DNA of 64,000 nt, taken from Methanosalsum natronophilum. GTDB taxonomy: Archaea; Halobacteriota; Methanosarcinia; Methanosarcinales; Methanosarcinaceae. The stretch spans positions 1-64,000 of the forward strand of contig NZ_JANUCS010000008.1 of assembly GCF_024808815.1 (NCBI RefSeq). The letters run 5' to 3'. The number at the start of each line of letters is the position of its first letter. Within the stretch, counting starts at the first letter, position 1. The notes under the pieces were generated by a model. The model searched no databases. It was not told the origin of the DNA and was given only the letters and a program-made list of their open reading frames with translations. Made by a program: the position numbers and the translations under genes. Of this stretch, positions 53,875-63,767 are shown piece after piece.

Positions 53875-54734
53875 TGAGTTTGTCTTCCCGTACCAATGAA
53901 AAACTTGCATTTACCTTCATCGGTCTTTCGATGCTCACAGTAGTAGCTTCAGTGTTGATAATATTATACTTTATAATATCTAATGGCTATACTGCACTTA
54001 GCTGGGAATTTCTAACAAGCATGCCACGAAGTAGGATGACTGAAGGTGGAATCTTCCCTGCTATCGTAGGTACAGTATTATTAATCGTATTCTCAATGTT
54101 AGCTTCACTTCCAATGGGTGTCCTAGCTGCTATATATTTGAATGAATATTCAAAACCTGGTAGATTCAAGTGGGCAATTGAAATGGCTATAAATAATCTT
54201 GCAGGTACTCCATCAGTTGTTTTTGGTCTGTTTGGTCTAGCTCTTTTTGTGAGATATTTTGGATTTGGCTCTTCAGTAATTGCAGCATCTTTGACATTAG
54301 GTATACTGGTGTTACCTGTAATCGTTCGAGCGAGTCAGGAAGCTTTACTTTCAGTTCCTATGGAATATCGGCATGCATCACTTGCATTAGGTGTTAGTCG
54401 TTGGGAGACTGTAAGGAAAATTGTGTTACCTACTGCATTACCGGGAATTGTAACTGGATCAATTTTGAGTATTGGCAGAGTTGCAGGTGAAACTGCTCCA
54501 ATTTTATTCACCGGTGCCGCATATTTTATACCTCAATTGCCAAGTTCGATATTTGATAGGTTTATGGCACTTCCATATCATCTATATGTACTAGCAACTG
54601 ACGGTGTTGATATAGAAGGAACAAGACATATTCAGTATGGTACTGCATTAGTTCTTTTGCTTGTGGTACTGGGAGTTAATACTATAGCTATATTGATCAG
54701 ACGACATTACAGGAGAAAACTGAGACTAGGATGA
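53874..54734 (+). CDS. pstA: Phosphate ABC transporter permease PstA
   Basis: 286 residues, six helices; EAA loop LSVPMEYRHASLALGVSRWETVRKIVLPTALPGIVTGSILSIGRVAGETAP. It forms the membrane channel with PstC. TTGGAGGGATCC before the start, which overlaps the pstC stop. Confidence 0.95.
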   Translation: MSLSSRTNEKLAFTFIGLSMLTVVASVLIILYFIISNGYTALSWEFLTSMPRSRMTEGGIFPAIVGTVLLIVFSMLASLPMGVLAAIYLNEYSKPGRFKWAIEMAINNLAGTPSVVFGLFGLALFVRYFGFGSSVIAASLTLGILVLPVIVRASQEALLSVPMEYRHASLALGVSRWETVRKIVLPTALPGIVTGSILSIGRVAGETAPILFTGAAYFIPQLPSSIFDRFMALPYHLYVLATDGVDIEGTRHIQYGTALVLLLVVLGVNTIAILIRRHYRRKLRLG

Positions 54735-54792
54735 ACTTAATTTGGAAAGGATATTGAGATTATTAAAAAAATATTGAAGAGGTAATGATATA

Positions 54793-55572
54793 ATGGTGAA
54801 TGGGTTGTTTCAGGGACGTGATATTGGTATAAAAGTCAGTGACCTGAATCTTTGGTATAGTACTAACCACGCTCTTAAGCAAATTTCTATAGATGTGCCA
54901 AAAAATCAGGTCACATCTTTGATCGGTCCTTCAGGATGTGGTAAGTCTACATTTATTAGATGTCTTAATAGGATGAATGATCTTATAAGAAGTTGTAGAG
55001 TTGAGGGAGATGTTGTTGTTGATGGTACAAACATATATGACCCTGATATTGATGTTGTTGAATTAAGGAAAAAAGTTGGCATGGTTTTTCAAAAACCTAA
55101 TCCATTTCCAATGTCAATAGCAGAGAATATAACTTATGGTCCAAAAATCCATGGTATTAAGAATAAGAATGAATTAAACCGAATAGTTGAAGAATCCCTT
55201 AAATCTTCAGCATTATGGGATGAAGTTTCTGATAGATTAGATAAGTCCGCTTTAGATTTAAGTGGAGGTCAACAGCAAAGATTATGTATTGCACGAACGT
55301 TGGCTGTCAATCCTGAAATCATTTTATTCGATGAACCTTGTAGTGCTCTAGATCCAATTTCAACTGCTAAGATCGAAGAATTGATAATGAATTTGAAAAA
55401 GGACTATACTATTGTTATTGTTACACATAACATGCAGCAAGCTGCTAGAATCTCAGATTATACAGCCTACTTTCTTCATGGTAAAATAATGGAGTATGGG
55501 GATACTGAACAGATCTTTGAGAATCCACGAGTTAAAAGTACTGAAGATTATATTACTGGTAGATTTGGGTGA
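54793..55572 (+). CDS. pstB: Phosphate ABC transporter ATPase PstB
   Basis: 259 residues. Walker [11 protein letters not shown]-loop [11 protein letters not shown] (PstB-type), signature [12 protein letters not shown], Walker B IILFDEP, H-switch [13 protein letters not shown]. It powers phosphate uptake. 58 bp after pstA; AGAGGTAATG before the start. Confidence 0.97.
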   Translation: MVNGLFQGRDIGIKVSDLNLWYSTNHALKQISIDVPKNQVTSLIGPSGCGKSTFIRCLNRMNDLIRSCRVEGDVVVDGTNIYDPDIDVVELRKKVGMVFQKPNPFPMSIAENITYGPKIHGIKNKNELNRIVEESLKSSALWDEVSDRLDKSALDLSGGQQQRLCIARTLAVNPEIILFDEPCSALDPISTAKIEELIMNLKKDYTIVIVTHNMQQAARISDYTAYFLHGKIMEYGDTEQIFENPRVKSTEDYITGRFG

Positions 55573-55576
55573 TTTA

Positions 55577-56236
55577 ATGGTAAGAGAGAGATATGAAAAT
55601 GAACTTTTAAAGTTGAAGAAGAAAATTGTCGAAATGGGTGACATGTCAAATGAAGTTATTCAGAACGGCATGCGGTCATTTATCGATCTAGATTATGAAC
55701 TAGCCAAATCTACAGTTGCTATGGATGATGTTATTGATAATAAAGAGATGGAGGTCGAGACATCCGTTTTAAGACTGATCGCGTTACAACAACCAATGGC
55801 TGGTGACCTTAGATTAATTACATCTTGTCTTAAGATATCACTTGATCTCGAGAGAATGAGTGACCTTGCTGTAAATATCGCACTTTTATCGGAACGTATT
55901 GATGAAGAACATATCAAACCATTGATAGATACTGAAAAAATGGGCAATATCGCTTACTCTATGTTAAAGGATTCAATAATAGCGTTTGAAACTTCTGATA
56001 TAGAATTAGCAAAACAAACCGCAAAAAAAGATGAGGAGATAGATAAATTATTTTATTCTGTATGGATGGAATTAATTGAAATGATGAGTTCTGTATGTAA
56101 AGATAATTCTCTTATAACCAATGCTTCAAATCTTCTATTTGTTATCAGGTACCTTGAGCGTATCGGTGACCATGCATGTAACATTTGTGAAAGTGTTGTT
56201 TACATGGTTACAGGGGAGAGAGTTGAGTTGAATTAA
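55577..56236 (+). CDS. phoU: Phosphate-transport regulator PhoU
   Basis: 219 residues from the ATG at 55577 (GGTGAT eight bases upstream, next to the pstB stop). Two PhoU three-helix bundles with the metal-binding E/D-rich motifs (LDLERMSDLAVNIA and IRYLERIGDHACNICESV). It restrains Pst activity when phosphate is plentiful. Last gene of the operon; followed by T-rich DNA. Confidence 0.95.
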   Translation: MVRERYENELLKLKKKIVEMGDMSNEVIQNGMRSFIDLDYELAKSTVAMDDVIDNKEMEVETSVLRLIALQQPMAGDLRLITSCLKISLDLERMSDLAVNIALLSERIDEEHIKPLIDTEKMGNIAYSMLKDSIIAFETSDIELAKQTAKKDEEIDKLFYSVWMELIEMMSSVCKDNSLITNASNLLFVIRYLERIGDHACNICESVVYMVTGERVELN

Positions 56237-56526
56237 ATTGAATTGATACTGACACATATATCTTTTTAATTATATTTTTTATATTTTTTATTATTCAAAA
56301 TGTTTGTTTGTCAGCAATATTTAAACTTTTAAAAAGTATTGTTATCAAACAATTACTTTTAATTATTTTAAAATATTTGTGGAGTTTTTGCAATAAGACA
56401 ATAAACATTATACTTATTCTTATATGTTAACCACATATTATTTTTACTAACATGAATTTATTTAATATTGAATCAGATGTATGCTAAATTGGATTTAGAT
56501 TTTTTAATAATTAGTTGAGGTAAATC

Positions 56527-57180
56527 ATGTCAGTTGCCAAGAATCTAACTAGGGTTCAAGATGAGATTGGAAACACTAAACTTGTATGTGTCACTAAAAC
56601 CATTGAATCTCCAAGAATAAATGAAGCTATTCAAGCAGGTGCTAGTATTATTGGTGAAAGTAGAGTACAAGAATACGAAGAAAAAAAGGAAAATATATTA
56701 CCATGCGAAGAAGTGCATTTAATAGGACATTTGCAACGTAACAAAGTGAAAAAAGCAGTTCAATTATTTGATGTCATTCAATCGGTTGATTCATTGAAAG
56801 TTTTAAGGAAGATTAATAAAAGGGCTTATGATATTGATAAAATCCAACGAATTTATCTTCAGATAAACATTGGTGACGAACCCCAAAAACATGGTTTTAA
56901 GTTAAGTAGCATAAATAACTTGTTTCCTAAAATAAAATCTTTTAACAGTGTTGTTGTAGAAGGCCTCATGTGCATTCCACCATACCTTCCACCCGAAAAA
57001 ACACGTCCATATTTTAGTAAAATGAAAAAACTTTATTATGATCTTAGTGTGAATAATCAGGGAAATATAGAACTTAAAGAACTATCAATGGGAATGTCAA
57101 ATGATTATCCAATAGCTATTGAAGAAGGTGCTACTATAGTTCGTATAGGCTCTGCTATATTTGGGAAACGGGAAAATTAG
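56527..57180 (+). CDS. YggS/PROSC-family PLP homeostasis protein
   Basis: 217 residues, TIM-barrel fold like alanine racemase. The PLP lysine is in LVCVTKTI; further motifs are GESRVQEYEEK, HLIGHLQRNKVKKAV, VEGLMCIPPY, LSMGMSNDYPIAIEEGATIVRIGSAIFG. Such proteins hold or deliver pyridoxal phosphate and affect amino-acid balance. ATG after TTGAGGTAAATC. Stands alone. Confidence 0.93.
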   Translation: MSVAKNLTRVQDEIGNTKLVCVTKTIESPRINEAIQAGASIIGESRVQEYEEKKENILPCEEVHLIGHLQRNKVKKAVQLFDVIQSVDSLKVLRKINKRAYDIDKIQRIYLQINIGDEPQKHGFKLSSINNLFPKIKSFNSVVVEGLMCIPPYLPPEKTRPYFSKMKKLYYDLSVNNQGNIELKELSMGMSNDYPIAIEEGATIVRIGSAIFGKREN

Positions 57181-57368
57181 AAACTAATAGATAATTTATA
57201 GTTTCATTCAATTAAAAGAGGTTTATCGGCTAAATTTAATGCAAAATATAAAGGTTTGAATCTACATTAAATGAAAATAAATTTAATTTACTAAAAAGAT
57301 TTTAATTACTAGTAAAAATTTATTAAATTATATTTTACCTTTATACTGTAGTTCAAACCTGATAAAAT

Positions 57369-57719
57369 TTACATTTCAATGCAGTTCTGCCACAGACCGT
57401 GTATATTACAATATTCTAGTGCACAGAATGCTTTAAATTCATCGATATTGTTTACATGGAAAGAAGCAACAGGTTCTGTATGCACCGGCTCAAAACTCAT
57501 TTTACCAAAATTAATGGTTTGTCCTTTTTTTGTAACTCCGTAAAGTTCTACCCATTCTATATGATGCTCTACAGTATTTGGATGCGGAACTTCCTTTCCT
57601 ACTACTACACGTACAAAATCAACATTAGCTTGCCCATGACCCCTTATAATCTCTATTTCGGGTACATGTTTTTCTTTACCCTCAACTTCCTTTCCTTTCA
57701 AAATATCTGCAAATTCCAT
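57369..57719 (-). CDS. sor: Superoxide reductase (neelaredoxin type)
   Basis: 116 residues, single iron domain without the desulforedoxin N-terminus. The Fe(His)4Cys ligands are in EKHVPEIEI (with Glu/Lys loop), VPHPNTVEHHIEW and CALEYCNIHGLW. It reduces superoxide to H2O2 without making oxygen, with rubredoxin as donor. ATG at 57719 after AGGAGAT; the upstream in-frame start at 57743 would miss it. It lies with ferritin and a DsrE-like gene in an oxygen/iron stress group, all on the minus strand. Confidence 0.94.
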   Translation of the reverse strand: MEFADILKGKEVEGKEKHVPEIEIIRGHGQANVDFVRVVVGKEVPHPNTVEHHIEWVELYGVTKKGQTINFGKMSFEPVHTEPVASFHVNNIDEFKAFCALEYCNIHGLWQNCIEM

Positions 57720-57808
57720 ATTTGTATCTCCTATAAACTTCAAAATATAAATTTAATAATTTAATTCTTATCTTTTACTATTTGACTAATATTCAACTTA
57801 ATTTAAAC

Positions 57809-58312
57809 TTAGTTTATCTGTGTAAATGTTCTACTAGCTAGATCTTTATCTAGCATAAATAGACCATTACCATCATTTCCTATTAATTTAAGCTTTGCTA
57901 TCATGTCATTATCATTGGCTTCTTCTTCGATTTGTTCAGTAACAAACCACTGTAGGAAAATCTGTGTAGCATAATCCTTTTCTTCATATGCAAGTGCTAC
58001 AAGGTTATTTATAGAACTTGTGACAAATTGTTCATGTTTTAATGTTGCTTGAAACATCTCTAGAGGTGTACCAAATTGTTCAGGTGGCTTTTCGATATTT
58101 TCTAATGTAACCTTACCACCTTGTTCATTGACATAATCATATATTTTCATTGCATGTGCCATTTCTTCATGATATTGAACCATGAACCAGTTACCAAATC
58201 CATTTAGTCCATCGTGTGTGCACTGTGCTGACATGGCCATGTAAAGGTAAGCTGAATACATCTCTTTATTAATTTGTTCATTTAGAGCTTTGTTCATTTT
58301 TTCAGTTAACAT
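57809..58312 (-). CDS. ftn: Ferritin
   Basis: 167 residues, nonhaem ferritin. Ferroxidase ligands: E in NEQINKEMYSAYLY, EEMAHA (E-x-x-H), EQIEEE. It stores iron as ferric mineral in 24-mer shells and limits Fenton chemistry. GGAGGG before the ATG; 33 bp from the DsrE-like gene upstream and about 90 bp from sor downstream. Confidence 0.95.
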   Translation of the reverse strand: MLTEKMNKALNEQINKEMYSAYLYMAMSAQCTHDGLNGFGNWFMVQYHEEMAHAMKIYDYVNEQGGKVTLENIEKPPEQFGTPLEMFQATLKHEQFVTSSINNLVALAYEEKDYATQIFLQWFVTEQIEEEANDNDMIAKLKLIGNDGNGLFMLDKDLASRTFTQIN

Positions 58313-58345
58313 TATTTCCCTCCATATTATTCTTTTACTTTAACA

Positions 58346-58696
58346 TTATATTACTATTATCTCATAACCTTCATCAATATATTTAGACATACTAGGATGA
58401 CCAGACATATCATCGCATATAGGAAGGCCTTGTTCTTTTGCATCTTCAAGACTACCCATTTTATTCGAACAAGCTTTACAAACACAGTCTATTAGGCCAG
58501 CACTTTTTACTTTCTCATAGAGTTGAGCTATTGGACTATTTTCGCCTTGTGATTCCTTTATCTGCTTGGTCGCAGATCCTTCTATTACCAATTTCACATC
58601 AAATTCTTTTTGTTTCATATCAAGTACATTAAGTAAAGCATGCATAAAGCACATTACTTCCCCGTTAAATGCATATACAACTATCTTACGAGTCAA
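58346..58696 (-). CDS. DsrE-like protein
   Basis: 116 residues, alpha/beta fold of the DsrE/F type (KIVVYAFNGEVMCFMHALLNVLDMKQKEFDVKLVIEGSATKQI). It carries a VCKACSNKM and a GLPICDDMSGH segment, with cysteines that could carry sulfur. TTG start, preceded by AAGGTGGTTAA. It is the first gene before ftn and sor, so a role in oxygen or sulfur stress is possible. Confidence 0.8.
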   Translation of the reverse strand: MTRKIVVYAFNGEVMCFMHALLNVLDMKQKEFDVKLVIEGSATKQIKESQGENSPIAQLYEKVKSAGLIDCVCKACSNKMGSLEDAKEQGLPICDDMSGHPSMSKYIDEGYEIIVI

Positions 58697-59135
58697 TTAA
58701 CCACCTTTTTAATTAATAGAAAGTAACTTATTTCCCCTGTACCATATATATGTAAGAAATTCTATAAGAAAATTGTGGAATATGGACATTATACTTAAAA
58801 ATATAGAAGTACTACAAACTTATTTTAAAAATATTAATAAGGTTTAAAGCTATTAGATTTTTTATTTGTACTAGGTTCGATGAGTAAGAGTACATTACCG
58901 TGTTTGTTAACCACTTCAAAATGCATTTCAATCACATACAGGTAGAATAAAAATATATTTAGAATAAAGAGTAGCTGGTATGGTATAACAATCTTGAACT
59001 TAATTAAGGTTATAGATTTAACTTTTAAATTTTAAGAAATTATGGCAATGTTACAGCATTTTTTCTGTGCGAGAATATTTAGGTTAACTGTATTAGTAGT
59101 TTAACTGGGATCTAAGATAAGTACCTAAAGTTTGC
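58697..59135. other. Intergenic gap before modE-like gene end
   Basis: 439 bp, A/T-rich. It holds the promoter for the dsrE-ftn-sor group on one side and the terminator region of the tup operon on the other. No gene or RNA was seen. Confidence 0.5.
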
Positions 59136-59687
59136 TCAATTTCTTTTTGTTTTAGACTGTTTACCTAACATAACCTCAGTTGACTTTATAATTGCAAATA
59201 CTTCATCTCCTTCCTTTATATCAAGCTTGGATACAGCTTCTTGAGTTATTACTGAAGTAATTATAGTAGGGTCAATTTCAACTTTTACTTTAGATATAAC
59301 ATCACCTTGATCGACTTCAATAACTTTACCTGAAATCTGGTTTCTTGCAGTTATCTTGAGACCAACATTTTCCCAAAAAGTATCGTCTTCTACAGTTTCA
59401 TGTATAACGTTCTGATAGGAATCATATTCTTCTAGAAGGGTTTTAGCATAATTTGTTAGAAATGTACCTTGATTCTTCCCACCTTTTACTGTGAATACAA
59501 CTTTTTCATCACTATTTTCTTCAATTGTTCTGAGCATATTCCATGCATGTTTATAGGATATGTTCAATTTCTTACAGGCCTTATTGAGGGAACCTTCTTG
59601 GTCAATTGTTTTTAGAAGAGCTGCTTTACCTTTACCCATAATAGTTTTCCCATTCTTATCAATCCAAACTTTAGCTTTTGCATCCAT
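59136..59687 (-). CDS. ModE-type regulator with one TOBE domain
   Basis: 183 residues. N-terminal ModE winged helix (WIDKNGKTIMGKGKAALLKTIDQEGSLNKACKKLNISYKHAWNMLRTIEE). The C-terminal TOBE/Mop domain (ITARNQISGKVIEVDQGDVISKVKVEIDPTIITSVITQEAVSKLDIKEGDEVFAIIKSTEVML) would bind molybdate or tungstate. Last gene of the tup operon, 63 bp after tupC. It probably represses tup and other Mo/W genes when the oxyanion is present. Confidence 0.9.
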   Translation of the reverse strand: MDAKAKVWIDKNGKTIMGKGKAALLKTIDQEGSLNKACKKLNISYKHAWNMLRTIEENSDEKVVFTVKGGKNQGTFLTNYAKTLLEEYDSYQNVIHETVEDDTFWENVGLKITARNQISGKVIEVDQGDVISKVKVEIDPTIITSVITQEAVSKLDIKEGDEVFAIIKSTEVMLGKQSKTKRN

Positions 59688-59750
59688 TATTCAAATCTCC
59701 CGAAAAGATACTATTAATTTACTATTATAGATAAGTTTTAATTTCTATAC

Positions 59751-60494
59751 TTAAAATATTATACGTCCTGAAAGGAAATCTTTTGTAACATCTTCATGTG
59801 GATTTTCAAAGAACTCGTTTTTAGAATTTATTTCAATGACCTTACCTTTATGCAACAAAGCTATTCTATCAGCCATGCGTCGAGCTTGAAATATATTATG
59901 GGTTATCATAACAATGCTGCTATCAACTTCTTGAACATATTTTGATATGATAGTTTCAATTATATGAATGTTTGCTGGATCTAAGTTGGCTGTAGGTTCG
60001 TCAAGTAGTAAAACAGTAGGTCTAAAAACTATTGCTCTTGCTAGAGCTACCCTTTGTGCTTCACCACCAGATAATTTGTCAGCTCTCCGACTTTTCAATT
60101 TTAAAAGACCAAGATCATCTAATATTTTCTCTATACGTTTCATTTCATTTTCATCTATCTTTTTACCACGTATCTTTAAGGGATAAATAACATTATTCCA
60201 GACAGATGTTGTCATTAATGCAGATCTCTGGAACACTGTAGTAACCTCTCGTTTAAGGTTGAGAGGTGGGACTTGACTTGGCCCATATGTTTTTCCAAGA
60301 AACCTTATGTGCCCTGTATCCGTGGTTTCAATGAAATTCATTAATTTTAACAAAGTGCTTTTGCCTGCACCACTAGGCCCTACCAGACAGAAAATTTCAC
60401 CTTTTTTAATGTTCAAGTTCTCAACTTGAAGTACGGTTTTTCTTGCATAAGTTTTAGAGATATTTTCCATTTTGTATGTGAACTCTTCATTCAT
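59751..60494 (-). CDS. tupC: Tungstate ABC transporter ATPase TupC
   Basis: 247 residues. Walker A GPSGAGKST, signature LSGGEAQRVALA, Walker B VLLLDEP, H-switch MITHNIFQARRMAD. It overlaps tupB by eight bp (ATG inside the tupB end). It powers uptake through TupB. Confidence 0.92.
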   Translation of the reverse strand: MNEEFTYKMENISKTYARKTVLQVENLNIKKGEIFCLVGPSGAGKSTLLKLMNFIETTDTGHIRFLGKTYGPSQVPPLNLKREVTTVFQRSALMTTSVWNNVIYPLKIRGKKIDENEMKRIEKILDDLGLLKLKSRRADKLSGGEAQRVALARAIVFRPTVLLLDEPTANLDPANIHIIETIISKYVQEVDSSIVMITHNIFQARRMADRIALLHKGKVIEINSKNEFFENPHEDVTKDFLSGRIIF

Positions 60495-61209
60495 TACCTC
60501 TAAGCTCCTTGTTCTGTAGGCGAAGCATTGTGAAATTCACTATGAATGCAATGGTCAAAAGTATAATCCCAAATGCTATAGCTATACCAAAATTACCTTT
60601 TCTAGTCTCTAAGACAATAGCGGTGGTCAACACACGTGTAGCACCTTCAATATTACCTCCAACAAGCATTACAGCACCAACTTCAGAAATAATTGCACCA
60701 AAACCTGCTATGATAGATACTAATACACCTAACCTTGCTTCTTTTAGAGTAGCTAATGTTGCTTGTGCTTTTGTAGCACCTAATGATTTCAATTGCTGGA
60801 TAAGGTTTTTGTCCACACCCATCACAGCTGTCATGGTAAAACCTGCAACTAGTGGAAATGAAATGATTGATTGTGCCATGATCATGCCATAAGGTGTAAA
60901 TAACCATCCAAATGATCCCATAGGCCCACTTGAAGACAATAAAATGAATACGAACAAACCTATTACAACTGGTGGAAATCCCATGCCTGTATATAATAGA
61001 GCTGTTACTAATGCTTTACCTGGAAAATTGGTTAGCCCCAAAAAAGCACCAAGTGGAATACCAATCAGTGCTGCTAAGACAAGTGCAGTTCCAGAAACTT
61101 GCAGTGATACAGCTATTATATCCAGCACATATGAGTCCATTGAAATTAGTAAACTAAGTGCTTCTAATACACCTTCTGCCAGAATATTACTGCTCATCTC
61201 AATGGCCAC
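60487..61209 (-). CDS. tupB: Tungstate ABC transporter permease TupB
   Basis: 240 residues, five to six membrane helices, with the EAA-type loop QQLKSLGATKAQATLATLKEARLGVLVSIIAGFGAIISEVGAVMLVGGN. GTG start at 61209 near AGGAT; the ATG four codons later is an alternative. Typical partner of TupA. Confidence 0.9.
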   Translation of the reverse strand: MAIEMSSNILAEGVLEALSLLISMDSYVLDIIAVSLQVSGTALVLAALIGIPLGAFLGLTNFPGKALVTALLYTGMGFPPVVIGLFVFILLSSSGPMGSFGWLFTPYGMIMAQSIISFPLVAGFTMTAVMGVDKNLIQQLKSLGATKAQATLATLKEARLGVLVSIIAGFGAIISEVGAVMLVGGNIEGATRVLTTAIVLETRKGNFGIAIAFGIILLTIAFIVNFTMLRLQNKELRGNE

Positions 61210-61226
61210 ATCCTATTCAGATTATC

Positions 61227-62135
61227 TTATGTATTTACTAAAACTGGTACACTAACTGCAACTTGATTAATGGCATTTATATTATTTTCAACATCTGCGT
61301 CAGGGAAAAACAATGGCTGACCATACTCATCTTTACCAAACTCGCCAATCTTTTCTTGTATATCCTCACGCACAAAGAACTTGACCATTTCTTTAGCACC
61401 TTCATGGTTAATACCACTGAACTTATCCGGGTTCACAGGAATAATTCCGTAAGGATTGAATAGTTTTTCCTCTCCCTCAAATACAATTTGAAGTTTTGGA
61501 ATATTGTGTTTCATTGATAGATAGGTTCCCCTATCAGCAAGTGTGTAACTCTCCATCTCATTAGCTGTTATCAAGGTTTCACCCATGCCCTGTCCTAAAG
61601 ATCTATACCATCCAGCTGTAGATGTATCAATACCTGCTTCCTCCCAAAGACTTTTTTCTTTAACATGAGTTCCTGATTCATCTCCTCTTGATGAAAAAGT
61701 AGAACCATGATATTCAATTGCCTTAAGTGCTTCTTCTACAGTTTCTGCAGCTTTAACATCCGCTGGATCATTGGCTGGACCAAGAATAACAAAATCGTTA
61801 TACATTAAAGAATAACGGTTAGTTCCATATCCTTCTTCTACGAACTGATTTTCCAACTCTCTTGCATGTACCATTAATATATCTGCATCGCCCATACGTC
61901 CGATTTCCATTGCCTGTCCAGTACCTACAGCAATAACTTGTACTCGATACCCACTTTCTTCTTCAAATATAGGTAATAATTCCTTGAGCAATCCTGAATC
62001 ATCAGTACTTGTTGTCGTTGCAAGTGTAATAACCTGCTGGGATCCATCGTCATTTACCAAGACAAAAAAAGCTAAGCCCACAACTATAATTACAGAAGCA
62101 ATAATTGCACCTATAACATAATTTTTTTGCATCAT
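61227..62135 (-). CDS. tupA: Tungstate-binding protein TupA
   Basis: 302 residues from the ATG at 62135, with TTGGAGGAAAAA before it. An N-terminal hydrophobic anchor (YVIGAIIASVIIVVGLAFFVLV) lacks a lipobox Cys, so the protein is held by the helix. TupA motifs: LATTTSTDDSGLLKELLP (the TTTS oxyanion loop), GTGQAMEIGRMGDADILMVHA, FSSRGDESGTHVKEKSLW. TupA prefers tungstate over molybdate. First gene of tupABC-modE. Confidence 0.93.
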   Translation of the reverse strand: MMQKNYVIGAIIASVIIVVGLAFFVLVNDDGSQQVITLATTTSTDDSGLLKELLPIFEEESGYRVQVIAVGTGQAMEIGRMGDADILMVHARELENQFVEEGYGTNRYSLMYNDFVILGPANDPADVKAAETVEEALKAIEYHGSTFSSRGDESGTHVKEKSLWEEAGIDTSTAGWYRSLGQGMGETLITANEMESYTLADRGTYLSMKHNIPKLQIVFEGEEKLFNPYGIIPVNPDKFSGINHEGAKEMVKFFVREDIQEKIGEFGKDEYGQPLFFPDADVENNINAINQVAVSVPVLVNT

Positions 62136-62624
62136 TTTTTCCTCCAAACAGTTAATTTAGATATGTTTGAGTCAACATAATGATATATAAGGAAGTTGGT
62201 CACTCTATAGTTTTAATAAAAAGTTTGAATATTAAGTTATTTTAAAAAGGCTAGGTAAAAGAATAAAGTAAACATACTTTATACTGGACTTAACATAAAG
62301 TTTGGATTTCCACAAAAAAAATTATTTTTGGAGTTGAATATGAAAAACACTTTCTCCTAATACATCTGATATTTTATATGCAAGCTCAAGAGACAGATTC
62401 TAACTAACTTTTTTAATCTCTCAAATAATTATATAGTTACAACTTAATGTTGCAACTAAACCTTATGAAAAATATATAAAATTTTGCTAAGGTTTTAAGT
62501 TAAATATATGAATAAATTTTAGAAGGAAACCAAAAAGTCAAAAAAATAGTATCAATTGTGCTTATTAGAATAGTATACTTTAATTATGTGTAGTTATTAC
62601 TTAATTATAAAGGAGGTTATCTTT
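62136..62624. other. Divergent promoter region tupA / integrase
   Basis: 489 bp. It contains the tupA promoter and an inverted repeat at 62435-62457. No gene was seen. The attachment site of the neighbouring recombinase could lie here or past its 3' end; none was recognised. Confidence 0.45.
62435..62457. repeat. Imperfect inverted repeat upstream of integrase
   Basis: AGTTACAAC and GTTGCAACT pair with one mismatch around TTAAT. It could be a recombinase core site or a regulator site. It stands out by being less A/T-only than its surroundings. Confidence 0.4.
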
Positions 62625-63767
62625 TTGGGCATGGTTAAAGATTTTGATATTTGGATTGAAACAAATAAACATTTGGGTAATGGGCAAGGGGAGAAGATAT
62701 TTAATTTAATGCTTGATGACATGTTAATTTGCAGGCTTTCCCAGCATTCAAAGGAGATTTACCTAATAGGAATGAAAGCAGTACTAAAAACAGTTCCAGA
62801 TGTTGATTATTTTAATTTAACAGAACAAGACATAAAATTTATTCGGGGTAAACTTGTTAGAAAATATGAAAATCCGGCAACTGTGGCCCAGTACGAAAGA
62901 TCGTTAAGGAAGTGGGTTGGTGTGTCCAACCAAAAAGGGCTTTTAGAATGTATAAAAATAAAAAATGTAAAATATGAGTCAAAAGAGCCTGAAGAGGTTT
63001 TAACAAAAACAGAAGTTGAAGCTATTATTGATACATGTAATAACCCGCGAGATAGGGCTTTATTTGCGTTGTTGTATGACTCTGGTTGCAGGATTGGCGA
63101 GCTTTTGTCGATGCGTGTCAAAGATGTAAAATTTGACCAAAACGGAGCGCTTGTCAGTTTTCCAGAAGGAAAGACAGGGTATAGAAAAAACAGGGTTGTT
63201 TTTGCAGCCAGCTACTTGCGTGTTTGGGTTGAAAACCACAAATTAAACACCGATCCGAATGCACCCTTATGGTTATCAAGAAAAACCAGTTCTAATGAAC
63301 CACAACCGTTGAAATATCAAGGAGTTGCGTTACTTCTAGAAAGGCTTGTTAAAGAGTGTGGGATTGAAAAGAGGGTTCACCTTCACTTATTTAGACACAC
63401 AAGGGCCTCAGAGCTGGCGAACACTTTAACCGAGCAACAACTAAAAAAGCAATTAGGTTGGACTCAAGGCAGTTCTATGGCTGCAAGATACGTTCACATG
63501 AACGACAGGGATCTAGAAAATGCAATTTTAAAATCTTCTGGTGTTGAAGTAGATGAAGAAGGCGCAGAAATTGGCATAAGACCTATTAGGTGTAACAGAT
63601 GCAAAGATCTTAATCCACCAAATGCAAAATTTTGTTCTAAATGTGGTTTACCAATTGATCAAGGAATGTCAGAAGAAAATATTAAAAATGTGAATGAAGT
63701 TTTAGACTTATTAAAACAAAATCCAGATTTATTAATAAAAGCTTTGGATAAATTGAACGATGATTAA
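62625..63767 (+). CDS. Tyrosine recombinase/integrase with C-terminal zinc ribbon
   Basis: 380 residues. N-terminal SAM-like core-binding domain (about 40-115), catalytic domain with R in DSGCRIGELLSMRV, H-x-x-R in HLHLFRHTRASE, and the nucleophile Y in AARYVHMN. A zinc ribbon CNRCKDLNPPNAKFCSKCG follows (about residues 326-344) and a helical tail. AAAGGAGGT fits a TTG start at 62625 (spacing 7); the ATG at 62631 is the other choice. It integrates or resolves mobile DNA. It may belong to an integrated plasmid or virus that continues beyond the window end. Confidence 0.92.
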   Translation: MGMVKDFDIWIETNKHLGNGQGEKIFNLMLDDMLICRLSQHSKEIYLIGMKAVLKTVPDVDYFNLTEQDIKFIRGKLVRKYENPATVAQYERSLRKWVGVSNQKGLLECIKIKNVKYESKEPEEVLTKTEVEAIIDTCNNPRDRALFALLYDSGCRIGELLSMRVKDVKFDQNGALVSFPEGKTGYRKNRVVFAASYLRVWVENHKLNTDPNAPLWLSRKTSSNEPQPLKYQGVALLLERLVKECGIEKRVHLHLFRHTRASELANTLTEQQLKKQLGWTQGSSMAARYVHMNDRDLENAILKSSGVEVDEEGAEIGIRPIRCNRCKDLNPPNAKFCSKCGLPIDQGMSEENIKNVNEVLDLLKQNPDLLIKALDKLNDD

